Origin: Bacillota bacterium
GTDB lineage: Bacteria > Bacillota > Bacilli > Bacillales > Cytobacillaceae
Length of the DNA: 5,161 nucleotides
Assembly (NCBI GenBank): GCA_030705745.1
Contig: JAUZPT010000233.1
Span: 1-5,161, forward strand
Direction of reading: 5' to 3'
The notes under the pieces are model-generated. The model saw nothing but the letters and a program-made list of their open reading frames with translations, made no database searches and was not told where the DNA came from. The translations under genes were made by a program, and so were the position numbers. Position 1 is the stretch's first letter. Each line of letters begins with the position of its first letter. Of the stretch, positions 1-5,067 are shown piece by piece.

Positions 1-1126
1 ATATGAAGTACTCGGGCGGTTTTTGGAAGAAAAGGAAGCGATTAGCTTAGGATCATTTTTTAGAGATGAGCAAATTCCTGATGAATATAAAGTTGAAGTC
101 GATTCTTTGTTGTTGGAAAAAGCTCTGTCTGGAGTAATTAATTTTGAATCGGATAGCAAATTATTTATTAACAGGTCTGCGGAGCAATTGATGTATGATA
201 ACGGGGAACCATTTTTGGAGCAGCTGTTGAAATTCGAAAAAAAAGGCTTTCGATTAAATCGGATTGTGCTGGAGATTTCTGATGGCCATTATAACGGGGA
301 CTATCATCAACTCGTCCATTTATTGACGTATTACCGGACGTATGGAATCCAAATTGCAGTTGCAAAAAAGGATTTTGATAATAGCACAATGGACTTAATT
401 GGACTATTGGAGCCGAACATTTTAAAGATTAATTTGAGTTCCTTGCGATCCACTGCAACGAGTATTGCTTTTCAGGATATTATGTTTACATTATCTCTGC
501 TTGCAAGGAAAATCGGGGCAACATTGCTGTTTGAGAATATCGAAACGAGCTACCAGCTCCAGTTTGCCTGGAGTAATGGCGGACGATATTATCAAGGATA
601 CTACCTTGGAAAACCTTCTGAACATTTTATTGAGGAAAATAGTTTAAAGAATCGATTGAAGGAAGAATTTCATGGTTTTATTTTATTGGAAAAGAAAAAA
701 CTTCAAGCCATCTACACAACAGAAGAAACATTCCATTTTAAAGTTCAATCACTTATCGCCAAATATAAAAAAACGGGCTACGAAGAATTATTTCATTTGT
801 TGATGAAAGAAATGGAGAAAATTGCATTTCGAATGTATGTCTGTGATGAAGACGGCTTTCAACTTTCCGCTAATTTCTCTAAAATCCCCGTGATAGGGTG
901 GGTTACCCAAAAAGAGTATATTAAAAAAAATTGGAGCTGGAGGCCTTATTTTTTGGAGAATATCATTGAAATGCGAAATGAAAAACGAGGAATCCTTTCA
1001 GACCCATATAGCGACATAGAAACAGGCGAACAAATTCGTACTTTCTCTTTTCCAATCAATGCAAATGAATTTTTGTTTATTGATATTTCTTCGCATTACC
1101 TATATGAGCAAGAAGGACTTGTGTAA
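1..1126 (+). CDS. ykuI: YkuI-like EAL-domain protein, 5' end missing
   Basis: The frame is open from the window edge (first full codon at base 2), so the TTG at 23 is not the true start. The visible 374 residues begin YEVLGR, the EAL signature strand, so only about 30 N-terminal residues should be missing compared with B. subtilis YkuI. Residues about 1-215 form an EAL (c-di-GMP phosphodiesterase-type) domain. About 225-374 match the PAS-like YkuI C-terminal domain, including KNWSWRPYFLENI and the end YLYEQEGLV. Ligand and metal positions Glu2, Asn57, Glu91, Lys142, Glu178 and Gln198 are present. The loop that reads DDFG in active enzymes reads AKKD here (residues 121-124), and the usual LKID reads LKIN. 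B. subtilis YkuI is known to bind c-di-GMP without clear hydrolysis, so I infer a cytoplasmic c-di-GMP sensor or inactive enzyme. No terminator separates it from the next gene, 67 bases downstream. Confidence 0.93.
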   Translation, partial: YEVLGRFLEEKEAISLGSFFRDEQIPDEYKVEVDSLLLEKALSGVINFESDSKLFINRSAEQLMYDNGEPFLEQLLKFEKKGFRLNRIVLEISDGHYNGDYHQLVHLLTYYRTYGIQIAVAKKDFDNSTMDLIGLLEPNILKINLSSLRSTATSIAFQDIMFTLSLLARKIGATLLFENIETSYQLQFAWSNGGRYYQGYYLGKPSEHFIEENSLKNRLKEEFHGFILLEKKKLQAIYTTEETFHFKVQSLIAKYKKTGYEELFHLLMKEMEKIAFRMYVCDEDGFQLSANFSKIPVIGWVTQKEYIKKNWSWRPYFLENIIEMRNEKRGILSDPYSDIETGEQIRTFSFPINANEFLFIDISSHYLYEQEGLV

Positions 1127-1193
1127 ATTCAAGTATAGAAAAACTCATCGGGAGGAACATTATATTTAAACTTCCGCAAAAGGGGAGATTCCC

Positions 1194-1430
1194 GTGAGTT
1201 TAAATTTTACTTGGTTATCCGTCATAGTGATCGTTATTTTGGCTGGATCTTTGCTTTATACTTGGCATCTTGGACGGCAGCATAAAGTTGTTGACGGTGA
1301 GCTAGACTCGAAGTTGCCCGAAGCAGTAAAAGCAAATGCTTATACACGAAATCCCGTTTTTTTGTCGTATGGCATTTTTTTCGCAGCATTACTTATTATT
1401 ATCGTTTTGGTTGCTTTCTTTCTAAGTTAA
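1194..1430 (+). CDS. small two-helix membrane protein of unknown function
   Basis: This encodes 78 residues from a GTG start. The start is set by GGGGAG at 1182-1187, six bases upstream, and by an in-frame stop at 1167-1169 that leaves no room for an ATG. Two hydrophobic segments are visible, about residues 5-24 and 55-77, joined by a polar loop of about 30 residues with mixed charges (RQHK, DGELDSK, EAVK, YTRNP). The slightly positive loop suggests that it is cytoplasmic with both ends outside, but the bias is weak. There is no cysteine, lipobox or enzymatic motif. It lies 67 bases after ykuI on the same strand with no terminator between them, so the two are probably co-transcribed, and a strong terminator overlaps its stop codon. 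I do not recognise the family. A link to YkuI signalling would be inference from position only. Confidence 0.8.
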   Translation: MSLNFTWLSVIVIVILAGSLLYTWHLGRQHKVVDGELDSKLPEAVKANAYTRNPVFLSYGIFFAALLIIIVLVAFFLS

Positions 1431-1461
1431 GGCCTCTCTTATTGAGGCCTTTTTCTTTTTT
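1429..1461 (+). terminator. Rho-independent terminator after the membrane protein gene
   Basis: A perfect 8-bp stem, AAGGCCTC (1429-1436) with GAGGCCTT (1444-1451), encloses a 7-base loop and runs into a T-rich tract to 1461. The stem starts within the TAA stop codon of the preceding gene. It ends the ykuI transcript and isolates the next gene. Confidence 0.92.
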
Positions 1462-1541
1462 AATTTTCTATTTTTTAAAGATTTTGTCGAGTAGGTATTA
1501 CAACCTGTTTTCAATAGCATGAAGCATTTCGAGTTAATAAT

Positions 1542-1550
1542 TGCTATAAA
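1542..1550 (+). promoter_or_regulatory. possible extended -10 promoter element
   Basis: TGCTATAAA matches the extended -10 form TGnTATAAT with one mismatch. No good -35 hexamer is seen 16-18 bases upstream. The element lies between a terminator and the next gene, which needs a promoter of its own. It would give a leader of about 130 bases before the ATG at 1686. The call rests on the -10 match and position alone. Confidence 0.3.
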
Positions 1551-1685
1551 CGGGTAGAGAAAGTGTAAGGAACTTGTCTAATAATGAAGATATTTTTGGT
1601 ACGAATGATGCATATTGTCAATATAAGTGCTGATAAAATGAAATGGAATCCATATGAACATGAAAGTTACCTAGGAGGGAAGGAA

Positions 1686-2183
1686 ATGAAAAAACTGTTG
1701 CTGCTATTATTCGTCTTTTGTTTATTTATCCCTTTATCTCCAAAAGCAAAAATGGAATTGAAAACTAGGTCCGATGTATTCAGTTTTTTAAAAGATGCCT
1801 TTCATGCACAAGTGGCACTTAGTGAAAAGGGTAGGAGCATGGCTGAAATAAAGAAAATAGTGGACCCATATTTTTCTGATGAGTATCAAAAGGTGTTCGA
1901 GAAAGAAAATATTGTTAAAGTAAAAGGTAAATATATAACATACGGCTCAGATTTTGCCCGATATTATATTCCCTTTTATAAATTTTCGGATAAAACGCGG
2001 GTTGTCTTTAAAAAAAATAAAATATATGTATTTGAATATTTTCCTGAAAGCAAGGCAGGGCCTGTTGGATACAAAAGCCATTACGAAGGGATTTTGCTTG
2101 AATATAAATCCGGTAACTGGAAAGTTTCCAAATACCTTTTTGATAAAATACCATCAAATATTATAAGGGAGTCAATCCATTAA
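1686..2183 (+). CDS. small exported protein of unknown function (possibly DUF3993-like)
   Basis: The start chosen is ATG 1686, preceded by AGGAGG (1673-1678) at a 7-base spacing. An in-frame ATG at 1584 would add 34 residues that lack a good ribosome binding site and would bury the signal peptide. The product is 165 residues. Residues 1-22 (MKK followed by a Leu/Phe-rich core) look like an uncleaved anchor or a Sec signal peptide. The one cysteine in the core lacks a lipobox context, so a lipoprotein is unlikely. The mature part is rich in Lys, Tyr and Phe, with a helical start (SDVFSFLKDAFHAQVALSEK), then DPYFSDEYQKVF, then strand-like segments ending in YKSGNWKVSKYLF. This pattern reminds me of the DUF3993 family of Bacillus proteins, a tentative match from memory. 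The gene stands alone between two terminators, so neighbours give no clue to its job. Confidence 0.78.
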   Translation: MKKLLLLLFVFCLFIPLSPKAKMELKTRSDVFSFLKDAFHAQVALSEKGRSMAEIKKIVDPYFSDEYQKVFEKENIVKVKGKYITYGSDFARYYIPFYKFSDKTRVVFKKNKIYVFEYFPESKAGPVGYKSHYEGILLEYKSGNWKVSKYLFDKIPSNIIRESIH

Positions 2184-2196
2184 TCCGGTGTCTGAC

Positions 2197-2230
2197 AAAA
2201 CAGCCGACAAAATCATTGTCGGCTGTTTTT
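2197..2230 (+). terminator. strong Rho-independent terminator
   Basis: A perfect 14-bp inverted repeat pairs 2197-2210 (AAAACAGCCGACAA) with 2216-2229 (TTGTCGGCTGTTTT) around the 5-base loop AATCA. The GC-rich core is flanked by A on the left and T on the right. The T run is short, at five bases. It begins 13 bases after the stop codon at 2181-2183. Confidence 0.9.
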
Positions 2231-2284
2231 GAGCTAAATGAAATGTCCTTTTTAAAAAAATATCGTACTTAAAGTAATATTTAC

Positions 2285-2314
2285 TTGGACAAATACCCTT
2301 CATTATTTTATGCT
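2285..2314 (+). promoter_or_regulatory. possible vegetative promoter for ykuJ
   Basis: TTGGAC (2285-2290) and TATGCT (2309-2314) are separated by 18 bases, and each matches the vegetative sigma-A hexamers at four or five positions. The site lies in the 200-base gap between the upstream terminator and ykuJ and would give a leader of about 110 bases. The rest of the gap is AT-rich and holds no gene that I can support. Confidence 0.4.
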
Positions 2315-2433
2315 GTTAATATTGGCTAATAAGAAATTAGGATTGAAAATTCAAAAAACAATCTCTAAGGATAGTTTTAAGCCAATTGTGAATTCTATGT
2401 AATAGAAGTTTTTTGTTTGAAAGGAGTGAGAGC

Positions 2434-2670
2434 ATGTCACAGCTTCAAGGAATATTAACACGCTTAAAAAACCTTCAGGAACAATCGAGTGGAGGGGAAC
2501 CTGCACAACGTAATTTCGAAGTAAACGGAGAACGTAAATGTATGGTAACATTTCATCCGAAAACGTTAACGTTTGAATTGGAAGTATACAGCGATAAGGA
2601 AAAACCGAAACGCTATCAATTTGATAATATTGATATGATTACGATTGAAATATTCGATCTAATCCAATAA
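2434..2670 (+). CDS. ykuJ: YkuJ family protein (DUF1797)
   Basis: The product has 78 residues, against about 79 in B. subtilis YkuJ, and can be followed along its whole length: MSQLQGILTRLKNLQE, then RNFEVNGERK, then a C-terminal QFDNIDMITIEIFDLIQ. ATG 2434 is chosen because AAAGGAG (2420-2426) lies 7 bases upstream and the protein start matches the family. A TTG 21 bases earlier would place codons over the ribosome binding site. It is a small soluble protein with a helical N-terminus followed by strands. A B. subtilis structure exists, but no function is established. In B. subtilis ykuK lies between ykuJ and ykuL. Here ykuJ is followed directly by a terminator and the darB homologue, so ykuK is absent from the locus. 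Confidence 0.93.
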   Translation: MSQLQGILTRLKNLQEQSSGGEPAQRNFEVNGERKCMVTFHPKTLTFELEVYSDKEKPKRYQFDNIDMITIEIFDLIQ

Positions 2671-2695
2671 GGAGCCCTAGCGGTTCCTTTTTTTT
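2669..2695 (+). terminator. Rho-independent terminator after ykuJ
   Basis: The stem AAGGAGCC (2669-2676) pairs with GGTTCCTT (2682-2689) through a 5-base loop and one G-T pair. It is followed by an unbroken run of eight T (2688-2695). The stem begins inside the ykuJ stop codon. Confidence 0.88.
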
Positions 2696-2730
2696 CGTCT
2701 TTTATTCGGGTGATGGAGGGAATGTTTAAT

Positions 2731-2760
2731 GGGACAGTTCCCTGGAAATTGTGTTAGAAT
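2731..2760 (+). promoter_or_regulatory. extended -10 promoter for darB
   Basis: TGTTAGAAT (2752-2760) is an extended -10 element, with the hexamer TAGAAT matching TATAAT at five of six positions. GGGACA (2731-2736), 18 bases upstream, matches the -35 hexamer at four positions. Transcription would start near 2767, giving a leader of about 32 bases before ATG 2799. In B. subtilis the ykuL promoter also feeds ccpC by read-through. No terminator is seen between darB and ccpC here, so the same may hold. I found no convincing CcpA cre site around it. Confidence 0.6.
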
Positions 2761-2767
2761 ATATATG

Positions 2768-2777
2768 TGGTATACCA
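2768..2777 (+). repeat. 10-bp perfect palindrome at the predicted darB transcription start
   Basis: TGGTATACCA is identical to its own reverse complement. It sits directly after the extended -10 element of the darB promoter, where a bound repressor would block initiation. Its TGGT...ACCA ends resemble half-sites used by some GntR-family regulators, but the spacing is shorter than in the known sites I recall. The regulator is unknown. Confidence 0.4.
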
Positions 2778-2798
2778 AAAATTGAGGAGTTTTCGGCA

Positions 2799-3257
2799 AT
2801 GATAAGTCTTCACAGCGGCGAGTTTTTAGAAATTAACATGCTCGATTTAATGATTCCTTCAGAGCGTGTAGCGCATGTTCAAATTGGTAATAATTTGGAG
2901 CATGCATTATTAGTGTTAACGAAAAGCGGATATACCGCCATTCCAGTACTGGATCCGAAATATAAACTTCACGGTTTAATAAGTACGCCAATCATAATGG
3001 ATTCCATACTTGGTTTAGAAAGAATTGAATTTGAACAATTGGAAAAAAAACATGTGGAAGAAATCATGATTAAAGACGTTCCACGCGTAAAAATAACTGA
3101 ACCACTGAAATCATGTTTGGATTTATTGGTTAACCATCCATTCATTTGTGTGGAAACGGAAGAAGGTCTCTTCGAAGGAATTCTCCCAAGAAGCACTGTC
3201 TTAAATCAATTGAACAAACATATTAGACGAGCGAACAAACCTAAAAGTGAGGAATAG
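2799..3257 (+). CDS. darB: DarB/CbpB c-di-AMP-binding CBS-domain protein
   Basis: The product has 152 residues, against about 147 for B. subtilis DarB (formerly YkuL). ATG 2799 is preceded by GAGGAG (2784-2789) at 9 bases and gives the family start MISL. The TTG at 2751 is rejected because it lies within the -10 element. Two CBS motifs are visible, about residues 20-70 (ERVAHVQIGNNLEHALLVL, YTAIPVLD, LHGLIS) and 85-140 (VEEIMIKDVPRVKI, PFICVE, GILPRSTVL). Ala25, Val27 and Arg131 fall where, as I recall, DarB contacts c-di-AMP. DarB lacks enzymatic activity. Without c-di-AMP it binds Rel, raising (p)ppGpp synthesis, and pyruvate carboxylase in B. subtilis, and the Listeria homologue CbpB behaves similarly. 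It acts in the cytoplasm as a signal of potassium and c-di-AMP status. ccpC follows 89 bases later. Confidence 0.94.
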   Translation: MISLHSGEFLEINMLDLMIPSERVAHVQIGNNLEHALLVLTKSGYTAIPVLDPKYKLHGLISTPIIMDSILGLERIEFEQLEKKHVEEIMIKDVPRVKITEPLKSCLDLLVNHPFICVETEEGLFEGILPRSTVLNQLNKHIRRANKPKSEE

Positions 3258-3312
3258 GTTTCTTTGTATGAGCCTTGTTTCCACCGTACGATAAAAATGG
3301 TATTGATGATTC

Positions 3313-3328
3313 TATAAGAAAAACGTAT
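3313..3328 (+). promoter_or_regulatory. possible CcpC autoregulatory operator
   Basis: ATAA (3314-3317), seven bases, then GTAT (3325-3328) differs at one base from the ATAA-N7-TTAT dyad reported for B. subtilis CcpC. It lies just ahead of the ccpC ribosome binding site. In B. subtilis ccpC represses its own promoter. The sequence is AT-rich, so a chance match is quite possible, and no convincing -35/-10 pair was found beside it. Confidence 0.3.
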
Positions 3329-3346
3329 AAAGAGGAAATGAAACAT

Positions 3347-4141
3347 ATGTCTTCAATTTCTGAATTTCAATTATTGTCTGTGCTTGCACAGGAAATGAAT
3401 ATGCGCAAAGCGGCGGAACGGCTGTTTGTATCACAGCCTGCACTGTCACAACGGCTGCAAACGATTGAAAAGGAGTGGGGGTCCAAGCTGTTCCTGCGCT
3501 CACAAAAGGGCCTCACGCTTACTCCGGCAGGGGAGCTTGTCATCCAATTTGTGGATGATGTACTTACCAAACAGGAAAAAGTTAAGGAATCGATGCACTC
3601 TCTTCAATCGGAGGTTTCGGGGACGCTTAAAATTGCTGTCGCTTCAATAGTAGGACAGAATTGGCTCCCTCAAGTGCTGAAAAAATTTATTGAACGATAT
3701 CCACAGGCGAAAATATCATTAATCACCGGTTGGAGCAGTGAAATTTTAAAATGTATGTACGATGACCAGGTTCATATAGGGATCATTCGTGGTACTCCAG
3801 ATTGGAAAGGCGTAAAAATTCATTTGTTCAAAGATAGCCTTTATCTTGTGGACAAGGAAATTACCAGTCCGGAACAAGTTCTGGATACGGAGAGGCCGTT
3901 CATCCAATTTAAAAGCGATTCGAATTATTTTCAGGAAATTCAGGATTGGTGGCTACGTCAATTTCCTTCAGCACCAAAGCGGACCGTAGTCGTTGACCAA
4001 ATTGAAACATGTAAACAAATGGCATTTAACGGGATCGGATATGCAATCCTCCCTGCCATCACTTTAAATGGTGCAGAAAAGGATATTTTCAAAATTCCTC
4101 TTCTTGACGAACACAATGAGCCCATTAAGCGGGATACATAG
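3347..4141 (+). CDS. ccpC: CcpC, LysR-family TCA-cycle repressor, truncated by an in-frame TAG
   Basis: The product has 264 residues, against about 293 in B. subtilis CcpC. ATG 3347 aligns with the family start. GAGG (3332-3335) lies 11 bases upstream, while ATG 3338 is too close to it and TTG 3275 adds non-family residues. The winged helix-turn-helix (about residues 5-62) holds NMRKAAERLFVSQPALSQRL, nearly identical to B. subtilis CcpC. The effector domain starts near residue 93, with KISLITGWSSE, RPFIQFKSDS and VDQIETCKQMA well conserved. CcpC represses citB and citZ and responds to citrate. The frame stops at TAG (4139-4141) after IKRDT, exactly where B. subtilis has the Trp of RDTWLLGY. 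The same frame then continues with CcpC sequence for 29 codons. The truncated protein would keep its DNA-binding domain but lose the last strand and helix of the effector domain. Whether it works is unknown. Confidence 0.9.
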   Translation: MSSISEFQLLSVLAQEMNMRKAAERLFVSQPALSQRLQTIEKEWGSKLFLRSQKGLTLTPAGELVIQFVDDVLTKQEKVKESMHSLQSEVSGTLKIAVASIVGQNWLPQVLKKFIERYPQAKISLITGWSSEILKCMYDDQVHIGIIRGTPDWKGVKIHLFKDSLYLVDKEITSPEQVLDTERPFIQFKSDSNYFQEIQDWWLRQFPSAPKRTVVVDQIETCKQMAFNGIGYAILPAITLNGAEKDIFKIPLLDEHNEPIKRDT

Positions 4142-4231
4142 CTTTTGGGATATGAATCCGCCTTCCAATTAAAACAAGTACAGGCTTTTGTTGAAATCAT
4201 TAAAGAGCATATTGAAGAAACACAGCATTAA
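4142..4231 (+). pseudogene. ccpC: untranslated C-terminal remnant of ccpC
   Basis: In frame with the upstream gene, the bases after the TAG encode LLGYESAFQLKQVQAFVEII and nine more residues, then TAA at 4229-4231. This closely matches the C-terminus of B. subtilis CcpC (LLGYEPAFELKQVQAFVQVI). Restoring a Trp codon at 4139-4141 would give a 294-residue protein of normal family length. There is no ribosome binding site or start codon here for separate translation. The remnant shows no frameshift and has conservative substitutions, so the stop is either recent or a sequence error. Confidence 0.88.
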
Positions 4232-4247
4232 ATCGGCTGTTTTTCTT
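4215..4247 (+). terminator. probable terminator after ccpC
   Basis: ACAGC (4222-4226) pairs with GCTGT (4236-4240) around a 9-base loop. The flanking AAGAAA (4215-4220) can pair with TTTTCTT (4241-4247) if one base on each side bulges. The right arm is T-rich, as in an intrinsic terminator, but the core stem is short. It overlaps the original ccpC stop codon. Confidence 0.45.
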
Positions 4248-4264
4248 GTTTTCAAAACGCTGGT

Positions 4265-4293
4265 TTGTTAAAGTAATTTTTAGCTAATATAAA
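4265..4293 (+). promoter_or_regulatory. possible sigma-A promoter for dapH
   Basis: TTGTTA (4265-4270) and TATAAA (4288-4293) are 17 bases apart, an ideal spacing. Transcription would then start around 4300, inside the AGGAGG ribosome binding site (4295-4300), which argues against it. An alternative, TTGTTT (4246-4251) with TAAAGT (4269-4274), has weaker hexamers but would leave a leader of about 27 bases. One of the two probably drives dapH. No lysine riboswitch would fit in the 76-base gap. Confidence 0.4.
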
Positions 4294-4307
4294 TAGGAGG
4301 GTACTAA

Positions 4308-5018
4308 ATGAAAATGATGGACGCAAACGAAATTATTTCTTTTATACAAAATAGCAAAAAATCGACACCTGTTAAGGTTTATATAAAAGGTGATTTGGAT
4401 GGTATCGATTTTGGAAGCGAATCGAAAACGTTCATTAATGGGAATTCAGGCGTCGTTTTTGGTGAATGGTCTGAAATTAGTGCCGCCCTTGAAAGCAACG
4501 AGGGTAAAATTGAGGATTATGTAATTGAAAATGATCGTCGCAATTCGGCAATTCCTTTGCTTAATATGAAAAATATCAAAGCGCGAATCGAACCGGGTGC
4601 CATCATTCGCGACCAAGTTGAAATTGGTGATAACGCAGTAATTATGATGGGTGCATCAATCAATATCGGTTCAGTAATCGGCGAAGGTACAATGATTGAC
4701 ATGAATGTTGTACTTGGTGGTAGAGCTACAGTTGGAAAGAATTGCCATATTGGAGCAGGGACTGTATTGGCAGGTGTAATTGAGCCACCATCCGCAAAAC
4801 CCGTTGTTGTTGAGGATGACGTAGTCATTGGGGCAAATGCTGTTGTGCTTGAAGGAGTTACGGTTGGAAAAGGCGCAGTTGTAGCGGCAGGTGCAATCGT
4901 TATCGATGATGTTGCTCCGTACACGGTTGTCGCAGGTACACCTGCTAGAAAAATTAAAGACATTGATGAGAAGACAAAATCGAAAACTGAAATCAAGCAA
5001 GAGCTCAGACAACTATAA
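4308..5018 (+). CDS. dapH: tetrahydrodipicolinate N-acetyltransferase DapH
   Basis: The product has 236 residues, the same length as B. subtilis DapH (YkuQ) as I recall it, and is nearly identical over long stretches. It transfers an acetyl group from acetyl-CoA to tetrahydrodipicolinate (EC 2.3.1.89), the first step of the acetylase branch to meso-diaminopimelate and lysine, in the cytoplasm. Residues about 1-83 form the DapH N-terminal domain ([31 protein letters not shown]). From about 90 to 210 runs a left-handed beta-helix of hexapeptide repeats ([53 protein letters not shown]) with the loop [11 protein letters not shown], and it ends [12 protein letters not shown] plus a charged tail. 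ATG 4308 is set by AGGAGG at 4295-4300, spacing 7. In B. subtilis dapL follows directly. Here the next frame is on the opposite strand, so dapH appears monocistronic. Confidence 0.97.
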   Translation: MKMMDANEIISFIQNSKKSTPVKVYIKGDLDGIDFGSESKTFINGNSGVVFGEWSEISAALESNEGKIEDYVIENDRRNSAIPLLNMKNIKARIEPGAIIRDQVEIGDNAVIMMGASINIGSVIGEGTMIDMNVVLGGRATVGKNCHIGAGTVLAGVIEPPSAKPVVVEDDVVIGANAVVLEGVTVGKGAVVAAGAIVIDDVAPYTVVAGTPARKIKDIDEKTKSKTEIKQELRQL

Positions 5019-5019
5019 T

Positions 5020-5041
5020 CGGTTTTTTTAAAAAAAAACCG
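5020..5041. repeat. AT-rich inverted repeat between convergent genes
   Basis: CGG followed by seven T, then nine A and CCG, forms a hairpin with about 9 pairs and a small loop. It is symmetric, so it could serve the dapH transcript and the opposite-strand gene alike. Neither side has a T-run after the stem, so it is not a standard intrinsic terminator. It may still mark the boundary between the two converging transcripts. Confidence 0.5.
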
Positions 5042-5067
5042 TAAAGTCCTTCAATTCGGGATAAAAT

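Noticed and set aside
1584..1685. 34-residue N-terminal extension of the exported protein from ATG 1584
   Set aside because: The ribosome binding signal is weak, whereas ATG 1686 has AGGAGG at ideal spacing and places a signal-like segment at the true N-terminus.
2181..2200. CCGGTGTCTGAC sequence before the terminator hairpin, resembling dispersed repeats of Bacillales
   Set aside because: There is only one copy in the window and no inverted partner, target duplication or transposase, so a mobile or repeat element cannot be supported.
2231..2433. Small gene or RNA in the gap before ykuJ
   Set aside because: The stretch is AT-rich with frequent stops in all frames and no clear hairpin series. 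Only a promoter-like pair was supportable.
2751..2798. 16-residue extension of DarB from TTG 2751
   Set aside because: The codons would fall in the extended -10 element and the palindrome. ATG 2799 has a good ribosome binding site and the family's MISL start.
3275..3346. Upstream TTG start for ccpC adding 24 residues
   Set aside because: The added residues are not part of the CcpC family, there is no ribosome binding site, and the segment covers the likely promoter and operator.
4232..4307. Lysine riboswitch ahead of dapH
   Set aside because: Only 76 bases separate the ccpC remnant from dapH, far too short for a lysine riboswitch, and no such structure is visible.
4517..4996. Long open frame on the minus strand opposite dapH (159 codons)
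   Set aside because: It lies entirely within the well-identified dapH gene. Its Thr/Ser/Pro/Ile-rich composition is what the complement of hexapeptide repeats produces. No ribosome binding site was seen.
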